Shown: positions 25,322 to 32,953 of the stretch, piece by piece
Numbering within the stretch: position 1 is the stretch's first letter
How the letters are laid out: the number at the start of each line of letters is the position of its first letter
Assembly: GCF_003436425.1 (NCBI RefSeq)
Contig: NZ_QSPK01000024.1
Location: 1 to 33,951, forward strand
DNA: 33,951 bases
DNA from: Eubacterium sp. TM05-53
GTDB taxonomy: Bacteria > Bacillota_I > Bacilli_A > Erysipelotrichales > Erysipelotrichaceae
Direction: 5' to 3'
Notes under the pieces: model-generated
The model's database searches: none
Told to the model about the DNA's origin: nothing
What the model saw: only the letters and a program-made list of their open reading frames with translations
Translations under genes and position numbers: made by a program

Positions 25322-25949
25322 CTGCATCCACCCTCTTACTTAAATCATTGATTACTTTCATCACTTCTTCGTGTTTTAGCTTGAAGCTTGCTTTATTCAC
25401 AATCACACGTGCACTAATATCACATACTGTATCTAGCACAACTAAACCATTTTCTTTTAGGGTCGTTCCTGTTTCCATAATATCTACGATTCCATCGCAT
25501 AAACCTAGAATAGGGGCTAATTCTACGGATCCATCAATCTTAATAATTTCAACATCCATACCTTTAGACAAAAAATATTGTTTAGCTACACGTGGATATT
25601 TGGTTCCAATCTTAATGTGTCCTACTTTTGAAAATAACTGATTTTGAGGTAGGCTAGCCACAATAAATTTACACTTGCCAATCTTCAAATCTAACAATTC
25701 ATAGTTATCATTCTCATTTTCTAAAATAGTATCTTTTCCAACAACACCAATATCGGCAACACCATGATTCACATAGGTAATACAATCGTTGGATTTCACT
25801 AAAAAATATTGAATGTCATGCACAGAATCTTTAAACACTAAAGCTCGACCCTTGTCTTTTAATGCTTCTATTCCATAGCCAAGTTCTTCTAACATGGCAA
25901 CAGTTTGTTTTTCTAGACGTCCCTTTGTGAGCGCAATCGATAAACTCAT
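25311..25949 (-). CDS. hisG: ATP phosphoribosyltransferase, short form
   Basis: 212 residues: the short HisG that lacks the C-terminal regulatory domain and needs HisZ. It joins ATP and PRPP to give PR-ATP, the first committed step. Visible: ALTKGRLEKQT, GVADIGVVGKDTI, and DGSVELAPILGLCDGIVDIMETGTTLKENGL with the PRPP-binding loop. Overlaps hisZ by 4 nt, matching the obligate complex. Feedback inhibition by histidine would act through HisZ. Confidence 0.96.
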   Translation of the reverse strand: MSLSIALTKGRLEKQTVAMLEELGYGIEALKDKGRALVFKDSVHDIQYFLVKSNDCITYVNHGVADIGVVGKDTILENENDNYELLDLKIGKCKFIVASLPQNQLFSKVGHIKIGTKYPRVAKQYFLSKGMDVEIIKIDGSVELAPILGLCDGIVDIMETGTTLKENGLVVLDTVCDISARVIVNKASFKLKHEEVMKVINDLSKRVDADVD

Positions 25950-27055
25950 GCTTGTACCTCCTCTACATAAATAGATTCATTTGTCGAAGGTTCTAAAATA
26001 ACGATACCTTCTTTTCTCAATTCATTGGCTTGTTTCATCGCTTCAATTTGTTTGTCTTGCGGATAATACAATTTATATTTCTTTTTAGGCTGTACATCGA
26101 CATGATCGATTAGTGGATCTAGCTTGACACTAAAGCCACAAGCTTGAAGATCGCGACCAAACTTCTTTAATAAACAGTCATATCGGCCGCCACTTAGGAT
26201 ACTTGTTCCTACTCCTGAAACATATCCTTCAAAAATAATGCCGGTATAGTAATCCAAATGAGCAACTTTTCCTAAATCAATGGTTACATTTTCTAAATAT
26301 CCTAATTCTTTTAAAGATTGGATACATTCTTTCATAGAATCTAAGACATCCTTTAATGAATCATCGAAACAATACGTATACGCTTCATCTAATACATTCA
26401 CATCTCCACATAAGAATGGAAGGTGCATAAAGAAGTCCACAATTTTTTCACTAAGATACAAAGAATCTAAATAGATTTTAAGATCGACCATACTTTTCTT
26501 ATCAATTAAATCAGCTAGTGTATTGACTTCTTCTGTACTTAAACGAACAACTTTACATGCTGCCTGAAAAAACTGCACATTGCCAATTTCGAGTGTATAA
26601 TTTTTAAAGTTTTTCATGACTTCTAAAGCACAACACAAGACTTGTACATCACTTTTTGAATCCAATCCAATCAATTCAATGCCACAATCTGTGACTTCAC
26701 TTCTTTTGCCCGCAAACTTTTGACGTACTTTAAATACATTTGAAGTATAGCGATAGCGAAATGGAGGCTTTGAATCTTTAAATTTGGATGCACAAACACG
26801 TGCGATGGGAACAGTCATATCTGTTCTTAATGTTAGAATTCTTCCATTTTCATCAAAGAATTTATACATATCTGTTGTTTGAATATTCTTAAAAGCATTT
26901 TCATATGTTTCATAATACTCAATCGTAGGTGTAATAATTTCTTCATATCCAAAGGATTCAAAAATCCCTTCCAAAGTATTTTGTAGATATTTTTTCTTTT
27001 CACACTCATTCAAGATCGTATCTTTCATTCCTTGTGGTAATTGTATTTGTTGCAT
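25946..27055 (-). CDS. hisZ: ATP phosphoribosyltransferase regulatory subunit
   Basis: 369 residues, a histidyl-tRNA synthetase-like protein without aminoacylation. Class II motifs are recognisable but changed: LPQGMKDTI, FESFGYEEIITPTIEYYE, LTLRTDMTVPIARV and FRYRYTSNVFKV. GRYDCLLKKFGRD near 300 marks HisZ. It lacks the anticodon-binding domain of HisS. It forms the active and regulated enzyme with HisG. First gene of the operon; ATG after GGAGG at 6 nt, directly behind a T-box terminator. Confidence 0.94.
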   Translation of the reverse strand: MQQIQLPQGMKDTILNECEKKKYLQNTLEGIFESFGYEEIITPTIEYYETYENAFKNIQTTDMYKFFDENGRILTLRTDMTVPIARVCASKFKDSKPPFRYRYTSNVFKVRQKFAGKRSEVTDCGIELIGLDSKSDVQVLCCALEVMKNFKNYTLEIGNVQFFQAACKVVRLSTEEVNTLADLIDKKSMVDLKIYLDSLYLSEKIVDFFMHLPFLCGDVNVLDEAYTYCFDDSLKDVLDSMKECIQSLKELGYLENVTIDLGKVAHLDYYTGIIFEGYVSGVGTSILSGGRYDCLLKKFGRDLQACGFSVKLDPLIDHVDVQPKKKYKLYYPQDKQIEAMKQANELRKEGIVILEPSTNESIYVEEVQA

Positions 27056-27071
27056 ATAAACCTCCTTATAA

Positions 27072-27103
27072 ACAAAAAAACTTCCGTCCTAAGGACGAAA
27101 GTT
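27072..27103 (-). terminator. T-box terminator hairpin
   Basis: On the minus strand AACTTTCGTCC pairs with GGACGGAAGTT around the centre at 27091 with one mismatch, then TTTTTTT. It precedes the hisZ ribosome binding site by about 10 nt. Confidence 0.92.
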
Positions 27104-27295
27104 TAACTTACGTGGTTCCACCTTATTTTACTAATAAATTAGCCTCAAACCTGATAACGCCAGGAATACGTTAAAAACTACTTAGTTTCATCTTTACAGC
27201 TCAAAGACGTGTTCAAATAGCCTTACTCTTTCTTTTCACCTGCCAGAAAGTCTCTTGAAGCAGTACCATTTTACTATTTCTTTTCATTGCTTTGA
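27072..27295 (-). promoter_or_regulatory. T-box riboswitch controlling the histidine operon
   Basis: Minus-strand leader of about 225 nt. The T-box core AATAAGGTGGAACCACG lies at 27111-27127. Stem I is bounded by AGTTTCA and TGAAACT, and contains the AGTA and GAA elements of the specifier loop and a GAGCTG segment. CAC (27209-27211) directly after GAA gives a His codon, in keeping with the genes controlled. The overlapping ACG would be Thr. Uncharged tRNA should favour the antiterminator and operon expression. The class is certain. The specifier reading is likely but not proven, because the T-box UGGA would prefer a U discriminator, while bacterial tRNA-His usually has C. Confidence 0.9.
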
Positions 27296-27299
27296 AACT

Positions 27300-27328
27300 A
27301 ATATAGTATTTATGAAAATAAATGTCAA
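27300..27328 (-). promoter_or_regulatory. Histidine operon promoter
   Basis: A consensus TTGACA (27323-27328), 17-nt spacer and TATATT (27300-27305) on the minus strand, placing the start near 27293, at the foot of T-box stem I. An AT-rich inverted repeat AATGTAAA/TTTACATT (27334-27352) lies just upstream. Confidence 0.88.
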
Positions 27329-27350
27329 GTGTGAATGTAAATTTTTTACA

Positions 27351-28079
27351 TTACTTTTCCCAAGAGTAATAAGATCCTCCAAACACAAACAGATGTTCAA
27401 ACGGTAATAAAGAACGAATCCATTCATTGAAGCCTTTTGGATTCTTTTCGTCGTGGACAATGGTCTTCACTAAGCGATTCTTTCCACCAACATTTTTATA
27501 CATTCTTAATTGCCAGCCATTTTCTTCTACTTCTTTAGACTCTAGATCCAGACTTGCCATCGCTTCTAAAATCGCATAGGCATCTTCTTTAGAAATTGTA
27601 GCTTGTTGCGTTTTTAAAGCGTGTACACCTTCTTTTGACATAATATACCTAGTTAGATAGACTCTTCCATTGGCACTGATTGTCAAGTTCTGTGCCACCT
27701 CTTCAGAAACACTCGCATAATGCCACTTACTTAAAAGGTTACGATTTAACTTAATACATTGAAGTGTATCTGATTCTTTTAAAGATAGATATCTCAACAA
27801 TAATTCTTTAAACATCCCTGATTCAATAACACTCTTTAAAAAGTAAGGTACATATTTTTCTTTTTCAAACACATATGTAATATAGGTATATACTTCCGTT
27901 TCATTCAAATCATGAATACTTTTATTTAACACGGAATCAATGTGCAACATATATTGTTCATCATTCAAATTCGCCATCTTTAAACAATGATACACATTTA
28001 ATATAATTGGATCATATGCATCTTTTACGCGATATCCCACATGTAGTAGATCCACACATGCATGAATGCTTTCAATCAT
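27351..28079 (-). CDS. Protein of unknown function downstream of CpXC gene
   Basis: 242 residues from the ATG at 28079, 8 nt after the previous stop with an AGGTG site. The longer frame from a TTG at 28112 is less likely. No signal peptide or clear membrane segment. Residues 1-130 look alpha-helical, with DDxY-type Tyr-rich stretches. The C-terminal part holds YVTRYIMSKEG-like and NGWQLRMYKNVGGKNRLVKTIVHDEKNP segments, suggesting a beta-containing small domain. I do not recognise the family. It is the third gene of a unit with a CDF transporter and a CpXC protein and may act with the latter. Confidence 0.75.
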   Translation of the reverse strand: MIESIHACVDLLHVGYRVKDAYDPIILNVYHCLKMANLNDEQYMLHIDSVLNKSIHDLNETEVYTYITYVFEKEKYVPYFLKSVIESGMFKELLLRYLSLKESDTLQCIKLNRNLLSKWHYASVSEEVAQNLTISANGRVYLTRYIMSKEGVHALKTQQATISKEDAYAILEAMASLDLESKEVEENGWQLRMYKNVGGKNRLVKTIVHDEKNPKGFNEWIRSLLPFEHLFVFGGSYYSWEK

Positions 28080-28087
28080 TGAATCAC

Positions 28088-28699
28088 CTACTTCGTATTT
28101 GAAACGGCCCAAGAAGCATCTACTATATAATCTTGTTTAATATCGGATAAGAAGACTTCTTCTACTTGTTTATATACGCCTTCGTGAAATGGCATAAAAT
28201 GCATCTTATCACTTTCTTTTTCGTCCAACACCATGACATAATGTGGATTTTCAAAGTTTTGAATATTCCAATAATATAGACCATTCACATTGTCGGCATC
28301 TTCATATTGAGATAGTACTAGAAGTTTATAAAGTTCCATAATGCGATCATCATAACCACTATCTGAAATCAAAATCTTCTCAATCCAGTCTCGCTCATTA
28401 TCTACGATTCGTACTGTATAATCTTCACCTACATTGGCATGATCTAATATCTTTTTAATAGGTTCTAATTCTTTTTCTTCTGTAAATTGAATCAACAATT
28501 TCTTTTCCATATCATGATATAAAACGGGATACGGAATGTGAAATTTAGAATGGCAATGTGCACATTCCATATCGAAGAGTTTTCCACTTAACACTCTGTT
28601 TTTCATATCTTTGTCCATTTGAACGTTGATTGACGTAAAAATATCAACATTAAACTTTTCATTGCATTCTGGGCATACTAATTCTATTTTATTTTCCAT
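28088..28699 (-). CDS. CpXC-domain protein
   Basis: 203 residues from the ATG at 28699, which has GGAG 8 nt upstream; an in-frame GTG at 28708 is too close. The N-terminus has CPEC near residue 9 and CAHC near 47, a four-Cys zinc-binding arrangement typical of the CpXC domain, followed by FHIPYPVLYHD. The rest (residues 85-203) is mixed alpha/beta and not recognised. CpXC proteins have no established function. It starts 11 nt after the CDF transporter gene and is followed 8 nt later by an unknown gene. Confidence 0.82.
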   Translation of the reverse strand: MENKIELVCPECNEKFNVDIFTSINVQMDKDMKNRVLSGKLFDMECAHCHSKFHIPYPVLYHDMEKKLLIQFTEEKELEPIKKILDHANVGEDYTVRIVDNERDWIEKILISDSGYDDRIMELYKLLVLSQYEDADNVNGLYYWNIQNFENPHYVMVLDEKESDKMHFMPFHEGVYKQVEEVFLSDIKQDYIVDASWAVSNTK

Positions 28700-28710
28700 A
28701 CAAACCACTC

Positions 28711-29607
28711 CTATTTATTCGCTAATACATTGGGAACAAGTTCCACAAAACAATCTTCATATTCGTTTTGAAGTGCTATTTTCAATTCTCGATTGGCCAC
28801 TTCCAACTCGGTATAAGACATCGTATCAATTCGTGTTGTGAAATAGATAGATATCCACATTTTTCTTCCTGTTGTCGTAATATCATAAAACACCGGATCA
28901 TATGGATAATTATCCAATACAGAAGATGCGATGTTTTTAATTTTTGTGACTTCTTCTTCGTCAGGACTCAACAACATCAAACTGCGAAAACTCTCTCCAA
29001 TCATTTGAATTGGTTCTTTCATCATGCCTAAGGCAAGGACAATTGCGACAATTTGATCAAAATATGGGGATATACATGAGAGTGGTGTGTGCACTAAAAA
29101 TGAAGATAAGAAAAATGCAAGTGATACACCTATACTTGAAAACACATCGATTTTCCATCCATAAATTTCTACATCCACGGTGGGTGATGTTACTTTTTTA
29201 TTAATTCGCATTAAAATCAATAAAATCAGTGCAGAAAAACATGTTAATATCGTTTCAAACATGGATACCTGCATATGATCAATATCATTTCCGCCATTCA
29301 ACATGATTTGAACATTATTCATAATCAGAACCATCATAACCGCAATAAACATAAATCCTTTTAAAAGAATCACAATACTTTCAAGTTGTGCATATCCAAA
29401 GGGATGTTTTTCCGTTACGGGCTTATAGAATAAAGGAATAATATAAATTGTTAATCCAATCACGACAAGTTCCGTTGAATCATAGACTGTATCTGCCAAA
29501 ACAGATTGCGATTTAGAAAAGATTGCCATAATAAGTTCTGCAAGTGCAAATACAACACCGGACCAAAATGAAATACGCATCACAATTTGTTCCTGTTTTT
29601 CTTTCAT
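28711..29607 (-). CDS. Cation diffusion facilitator-like transporter with altered metal site
   Basis: 298 residues, six membrane helices and a C-terminal cytoplasmic domain of about 85 residues. The family signatures are in place: SVLADTVYDSTE in helix 2 with both metal Asp (D39, D43), KHPFGYAQLESI (68-79), and DVFSSIGVSLA in helix 5. In the helix 5 site, HxxxD of typical Zn/Fe carriers becomes GxxxD (G150, D154), so one metal ligand is missing. Substrate or coordination probably differs from the YiiP type. It leads a three-gene unit. ATG after AGGTGAG by 3 nt. Confidence 0.87.
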   Translation of the reverse strand: MKEKQEQIVMRISFWSGVVFALAELIMAIFSKSQSVLADTVYDSTELVVIGLTIYIIPLFYKPVTEKHPFGYAQLESIVILLKGFMFIAVMMVLIMNNVQIMLNGGNDIDHMQVSMFETILTCFSALILLILMRINKKVTSPTVDVEIYGWKIDVFSSIGVSLAFFLSSFLVHTPLSCISPYFDQIVAIVLALGMMKEPIQMIGESFRSLMLLSPDEEEVTKIKNIASSVLDNYPYDPVFYDITTTGRKMWISIYFTTRIDTMSYTELEVANRELKIALQNEYEDCFVELVPNVLANK

Positions 29608-29629
29608 TTTCTCACCTAATTTCCTTGTT

Positions 29630-29658
29630 ATTATATCACAAGAAAAAGGAACGCTTAA
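29630..29658 (-). promoter_or_regulatory. Promoter of the CDF-CpXC unit
   Basis: On the minus strand TATAAT (29630-29635) preceded by TGA, an extended -10. TTAAGC (29653-29658) is a partial -35 at 17 nt. The -35 lies in the loop and arm of the aconitase terminator. Confidence 0.6.
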
Positions 29659-29669
29659 TAAAACGTCCC
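29640..29669 (-). terminator. Aconitase gene terminator
   Basis: On the minus strand GGGACG (29664-29669) pairs with CGTTCC (29648-29653), with one G-U pair, around a 10-nt loop, then TTTTTCTT. It begins at the aconitase stop codon. Confidence 0.8.
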
Positions 29670-31585
29670 TATTGTTGATTACGAATGTAGTTTAATGCGC
29701 CACCTGCCATAAGAATATCAATATCTTCTTGACTGATTGGTGCATGTACTTGGTATGTTTCTTTCTTTGTCACATTTTCAACGACAAGATCTAATGAATC
29801 ATATAAAGAATTCACATTTTCAATCTTTAATTCATCCATTTCGTCGATTTTATCGTAGTCAGATTTATCTGTAAATACCAATGGCAACAAGCCAAAGTTG
29901 ACTAAGTTAGCCAAGTGAATACGGGCAAATGATTTTGTCAAAACAGCTTTAACGCCTAAATACATAGGTGCAAGCGCGGCATGTTCTCTACTTGAGCCTT
30001 GTCCATAATTTTCTCCGGCTACAATAATTCCACCATTGTTTTCTTTACATACTTCATCGAAATGAGGTTTATTATTTTCAAATACGAATGTGGATAACTT
30101 TTCAATATTTGAACGATACGGTAAAACCTTGGCTCCAGCTGGCGCAATGTGATCGGTTGTGATATTGTCTGGTAATTTGATGACAACTTTTTTATCGATT
30201 GTTGAATCCATCGGTGTATTTACTGGTAGTGGTTTAATATTTGGTCCACAAACAATTTCAACATTTTCTGGATCTTTGCTTGGGGCATAAATCAATGAAT
30301 CGTCGATATAGCTTTGTTCTTTTTCAAATTCATCAGCATATTCTAAAGTAGTTGGGTCTGTGATGACTCCCGTAATTGCACTGGCTGCAGCTACTTCTGG
30401 TGATACTAAATAAATGCCTGCACTTAATGTACCGCTTCGACCATAAAAGTTACGGTTAAACGTACGTAAACTTACGGCATCACTCTTGGGACTTTGTCCC
30501 ATACCAATACATGGTCCACATGTACATTCTAGAATTCTTGCTCCACAAGATACAAATGTCGCAAGTGTTCCATTTTCAATTAATTTCATTAAAACTTGTC
30601 TAGATCCTGGTGAAACAACAAGACTCACATTATGGGCAATCTTCTTGCCTTTTAAAATGGCTGCGGCTTTCATTAAATCTTCATAACCTGAGTTAGTGCA
30701 TGATCCAATCGCAACTTGGTCCACTTTCATTCCAGCTAGTTCAGACACATTTTTTATAGCATCTGGTGAATTTGGGCATGCAGCCAATGGGACAAGCTCA
30801 TCAAGATTGATTTCAACAGTTTCGTCATAATGACAACCTTCGTCTGCACTTAACGCAATATAGTCTGATTCTCTTTGTTGGCGCTTCAAGAATTCACGAG
30901 TAACTTCATCACTTGGAAAAATAGACGTAGTTGCACCAAGTTCTGCTCCCATATTTGTAATGGTAGCTCTTTGGTAGACACTTAAGTTTTTAACGCCTTC
31001 TCCGGTATACTCAAATACTTTTCCAACTCCGCCTTTTACACTTAATAATTCCAACAATTTTAAAATAATATCTTTACTAGAAACACCATGCGCTAAAGTA
31101 CCCGTTAATTTTACTTCGACTACTTTTGGACATGTTAAACGGTAACCAATTCCTGCCATAGCTTTGGCAACGTCCAATCCTCCAGCACCAATGGCGATAC
31201 ATCCCATAGCGGAAGATGTTGGTGTATGTGAATCGGAACCAATCAATGTCTTTCCTGGTTTGGCAAAACGTTCTAGATGAACTTGGTGACAAATTCCATT
31301 TCCGGGTTTTGAAAAATAAATTCCATATTTACTAGCCACACTTTGAAGATAAGCATGGTCATCTGCATTCATAAATCCATTCTGTAGTGTGTTGTGATCC
31401 ACATAGCTGACAGATAATTCTGTTTTTACTTGTTTAACGCCCATAGCCTCAAACTGCATATAAGCCATAGTTCCTGTGGCATCTTGCGTTAGGGTCTGAT
31501 CCATTTTGATTTCAATCGGTTGGCCCGCTTCTAATTTCCCTTTTAATAAATGTTTTTCTAGAATCTTATACGTTAAATTTTGCAT
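29669..31585 (-). CDS. acn: Aconitate hydratase
   Basis: 638 residues from the ATG at 31585 (GGAGG 9 nt upstream; the in-frame TTG at 31591 is less likely). This is the compact aconitase form rather than the 900-residue AcnA. It converts citrate to isocitrate using a 4Fe-4S cluster. Cluster Cys are visible in GSCTNSG near residue 296 and CTCGPCIGMG near 358. GSDSHTPTSSAMG and the C-terminal swivel-domain motif GENYGQGSSREHAAL (about 530-545) are intact. Homologous isomerases (LeuC-like, homoaconitase) are possible on sequence alone, but the divergent citrate synthase and isocitrate dehydrogenase genes make aconitase by far the best call. Confidence 0.93.
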   Translation of the reverse strand: MQNLTYKILEKHLLKGKLEAGQPIEIKMDQTLTQDATGTMAYMQFEAMGVKQVKTELSVSYVDHNTLQNGFMNADDHAYLQSVASKYGIYFSKPGNGICHQVHLERFAKPGKTLIGSDSHTPTSSAMGCIAIGAGGLDVAKAMAGIGYRLTCPKVVEVKLTGTLAHGVSSKDIILKLLELLSVKGGVGKVFEYTGEGVKNLSVYQRATITNMGAELGATTSIFPSDEVTREFLKRQQRESDYIALSADEGCHYDETVEINLDELVPLAACPNSPDAIKNVSELAGMKVDQVAIGSCTNSGYEDLMKAAAILKGKKIAHNVSLVVSPGSRQVLMKLIENGTLATFVSCGARILECTCGPCIGMGQSPKSDAVSLRTFNRNFYGRSGTLSAGIYLVSPEVAAASAITGVITDPTTLEYADEFEKEQSYIDDSLIYAPSKDPENVEIVCGPNIKPLPVNTPMDSTIDKKVVIKLPDNITTDHIAPAGAKVLPYRSNIEKLSTFVFENNKPHFDEVCKENNGGIIVAGENYGQGSSREHAALAPMYLGVKAVLTKSFARIHLANLVNFGLLPLVFTDKSDYDKIDEMDELKIENVNSLYDSLDLVVENVTKKETYQVHAPISQEDIDILMAGGALNYIRNQQ

Positions 31586-31606
31586 AGACAATATCCTCCG
31601 TTTGGA

Positions 31607-31649
31607 ATTATAACAAAAAATGTAACAAAATGAAAGTTTATGTTATAAT
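31607..31649. promoter_or_regulatory. Divergent acn and citrate synthase promoters
   Basis: Two outward -10 boxes form a perfect inverted repeat: TTATAACA (31608-31615) and TGTTATAA (31641-31648). Each reads TGT-TATAAT in its own direction, an extended -10 (minus: 31607-31612; plus: 31644-31649). The -35 regions are weak (TTTCAT for minus at 17 nt; ATGTAA for plus at 18 nt) and lie in the shared 25-nt centre, so the two promoters overlap and one regulator could control both. Confidence 0.7.
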
Positions 31650-31678
31650 ATGAAACACATGAAAGGAGGTTTCAGAAA

Positions 31679-32953
31679 GTGAAGACACTTAAAGAAATCT
31701 ATCAAGCAAATGAAGAACTCAATTATATCGACTCTTCCTTATACTCTAGATATCGTGTAAAGGCTGGTCTTAGAAACGATAATGGTACGGGCGTTAAAGT
31801 GGGTCTGACTAAAATTTGTGATGTTATTGGATATAAAATTGTTCATGAAAAGAAATACAACATTGATGGACAATTGATTTACAGGGGGTATCCCATCAAT
31901 TACTTAGTTGACAAACAACCCAAAGATCGTATTTTTGGGTTTGAAGAAGTCGCATTCCTTTTGATTTTTGGCACATTACCAACAAAAGAACAGTTACAAG
32001 AATTTAAAGATTATTTATTGAACTTTAAAATGGGGCCTGTAGACTTACAGTATGAAACACCAAACATACTAAATGCACTTCAAATTGAAGTATTGAAGTT
32101 ATACGCAAAAGATCCAAGTGCAGATACAGATGACTTGGAAGAACGAATGATGAAAGGATTAAACATTCTAGCGAGTATCCCACTTTTCACATTTTCATAT
32201 GCCCGCAACAAAGTTTTTAAATCCTATCCTTATCCTAATAAAAGCTTTGCCGAAAACATCTTATGCATGGCTAGAGGCAATGATCAATATACTTTTGAAG
32301 AAGCAAAAATCTTAGATACTTTATTAATGGTTCATGCTGATCATGGTGGAGGAAACAACTCTACTTTTGCCAATGTCGTAATTTCAAGTACAGGAACGGA
32401 TATTTACTCTTGTATTTCGGCTGCCATTGGTTCTTTAAAAGGACCTAAGCATGGTGGTGCCAACTGTAAAGTGACCAATATGTTTAAAGCTATCTTCCAT
32501 GAGGTTGGATTTACAACAGATGAATCCACTCTTAAAAAAGTTGCGAATCGTTTATTGGATAAAGACTTTTTTGATCACAGCGGATTAATTTATGGAATTG
32601 GACATGCGATTTATACAAAGAGTGATCCACGTGCATTATTGATTCAGCAACAATGTGAAAGGCTCGCAAAATCAAAAGGTCAAGAAGATATCTACAATTG
32701 TATCCATATGTTTGAAAAAGTTGCGATTGAAGTCATGAAAGAAAGAAAAGGCATCGAAGTATGTGCTAATGTGGATTATTATTCTGGCAATGTTTATTCA
32801 TTGCTGGGGATTGAAAACGACTTGTTTACACCACTATTTGCGATTAGTCGTACAGCCGGATGGGTCAGCCATCATTTGGAGAATCGTCAATCAAACAGAA
32901 AATTAATACGACCTGCCAATGTATATGTAGGAGAAATGGAGGAAAATGAATGA
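31679..32953 (+). CDS. gltA: Citrate synthase
   Basis: 424 residues with a GTG start, 10 nt after AAGGAGG; no ATG is better placed. It condenses oxaloacetate and acetyl-CoA. Catalytic His residues are in LMVHADHGGGNNSTF (about 219-233) and GIGHAIYTKSDPRA (about 308-321), with the oxaloacetate-binding Arg following. GPKHGGANCKVT matches the family. An N-terminal extension of about 40 residues precedes YKIVHEKKYNIDGQLIYRGYPI. It overlaps the isocitrate dehydrogenase gene by 4 nt (ATGA), so they are translationally coupled. Confidence 0.95.
   Translation: MKTLKEIYQANEELNYIDSSLYSRYRVKAGLRNDNGTGVKVGLTKICDVIGYKIVHEKKYNIDGQLIYRGYPINYLVDKQPKDRIFGFEEVAFLLIFGTLPTKEQLQEFKDYLLNFKMGPVDLQYETPNILNALQIEVLKLYAKDPSADTDDLEERMMKGLNILASIPLFTFSYARNKVFKSYPYPNKSFAENILCMARGNDQYTFEEAKILDTLLMVHADHGGGNNSTFANVVISSTGTDIYSCISAAIGSLKGPKHGGANCKVTNMFKAIFHEVGFTTDESTLKKVANRLLDKDFFDHSGLIYGIGHAIYTKSDPRALLIQQQCERLAKSKGQEDIYNCIHMFEKVAIEVMKERKGIEVCANVDYYSGNVYSLLGIENDLFTPLFAISRTAGWVSHHLENRQSNRKLIRPANVYVGEMEENE

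Noticed and set aside
27334..27352. AT-rich inverted repeat AATGTAAA/TTTACATT as terminator of the CpXC unit
   Set aside because: There is no T-run after it on the minus strand. It may be an operator or chance, since it sits just upstream of the histidine promoter.
28080..28112. TTG start at 28112 for the 242-residue unknown protein
   Set aside because: It begins inside the CpXC gene. ATG 28079 is 8 nt past that gene's stop with a suitable AGGTG site.
31077..31292. Second minus-strand frame inside aconitase
   Set aside because: It is a shadow of the aconitase gene in another frame, with no ribosome site and no recognisable protein features.
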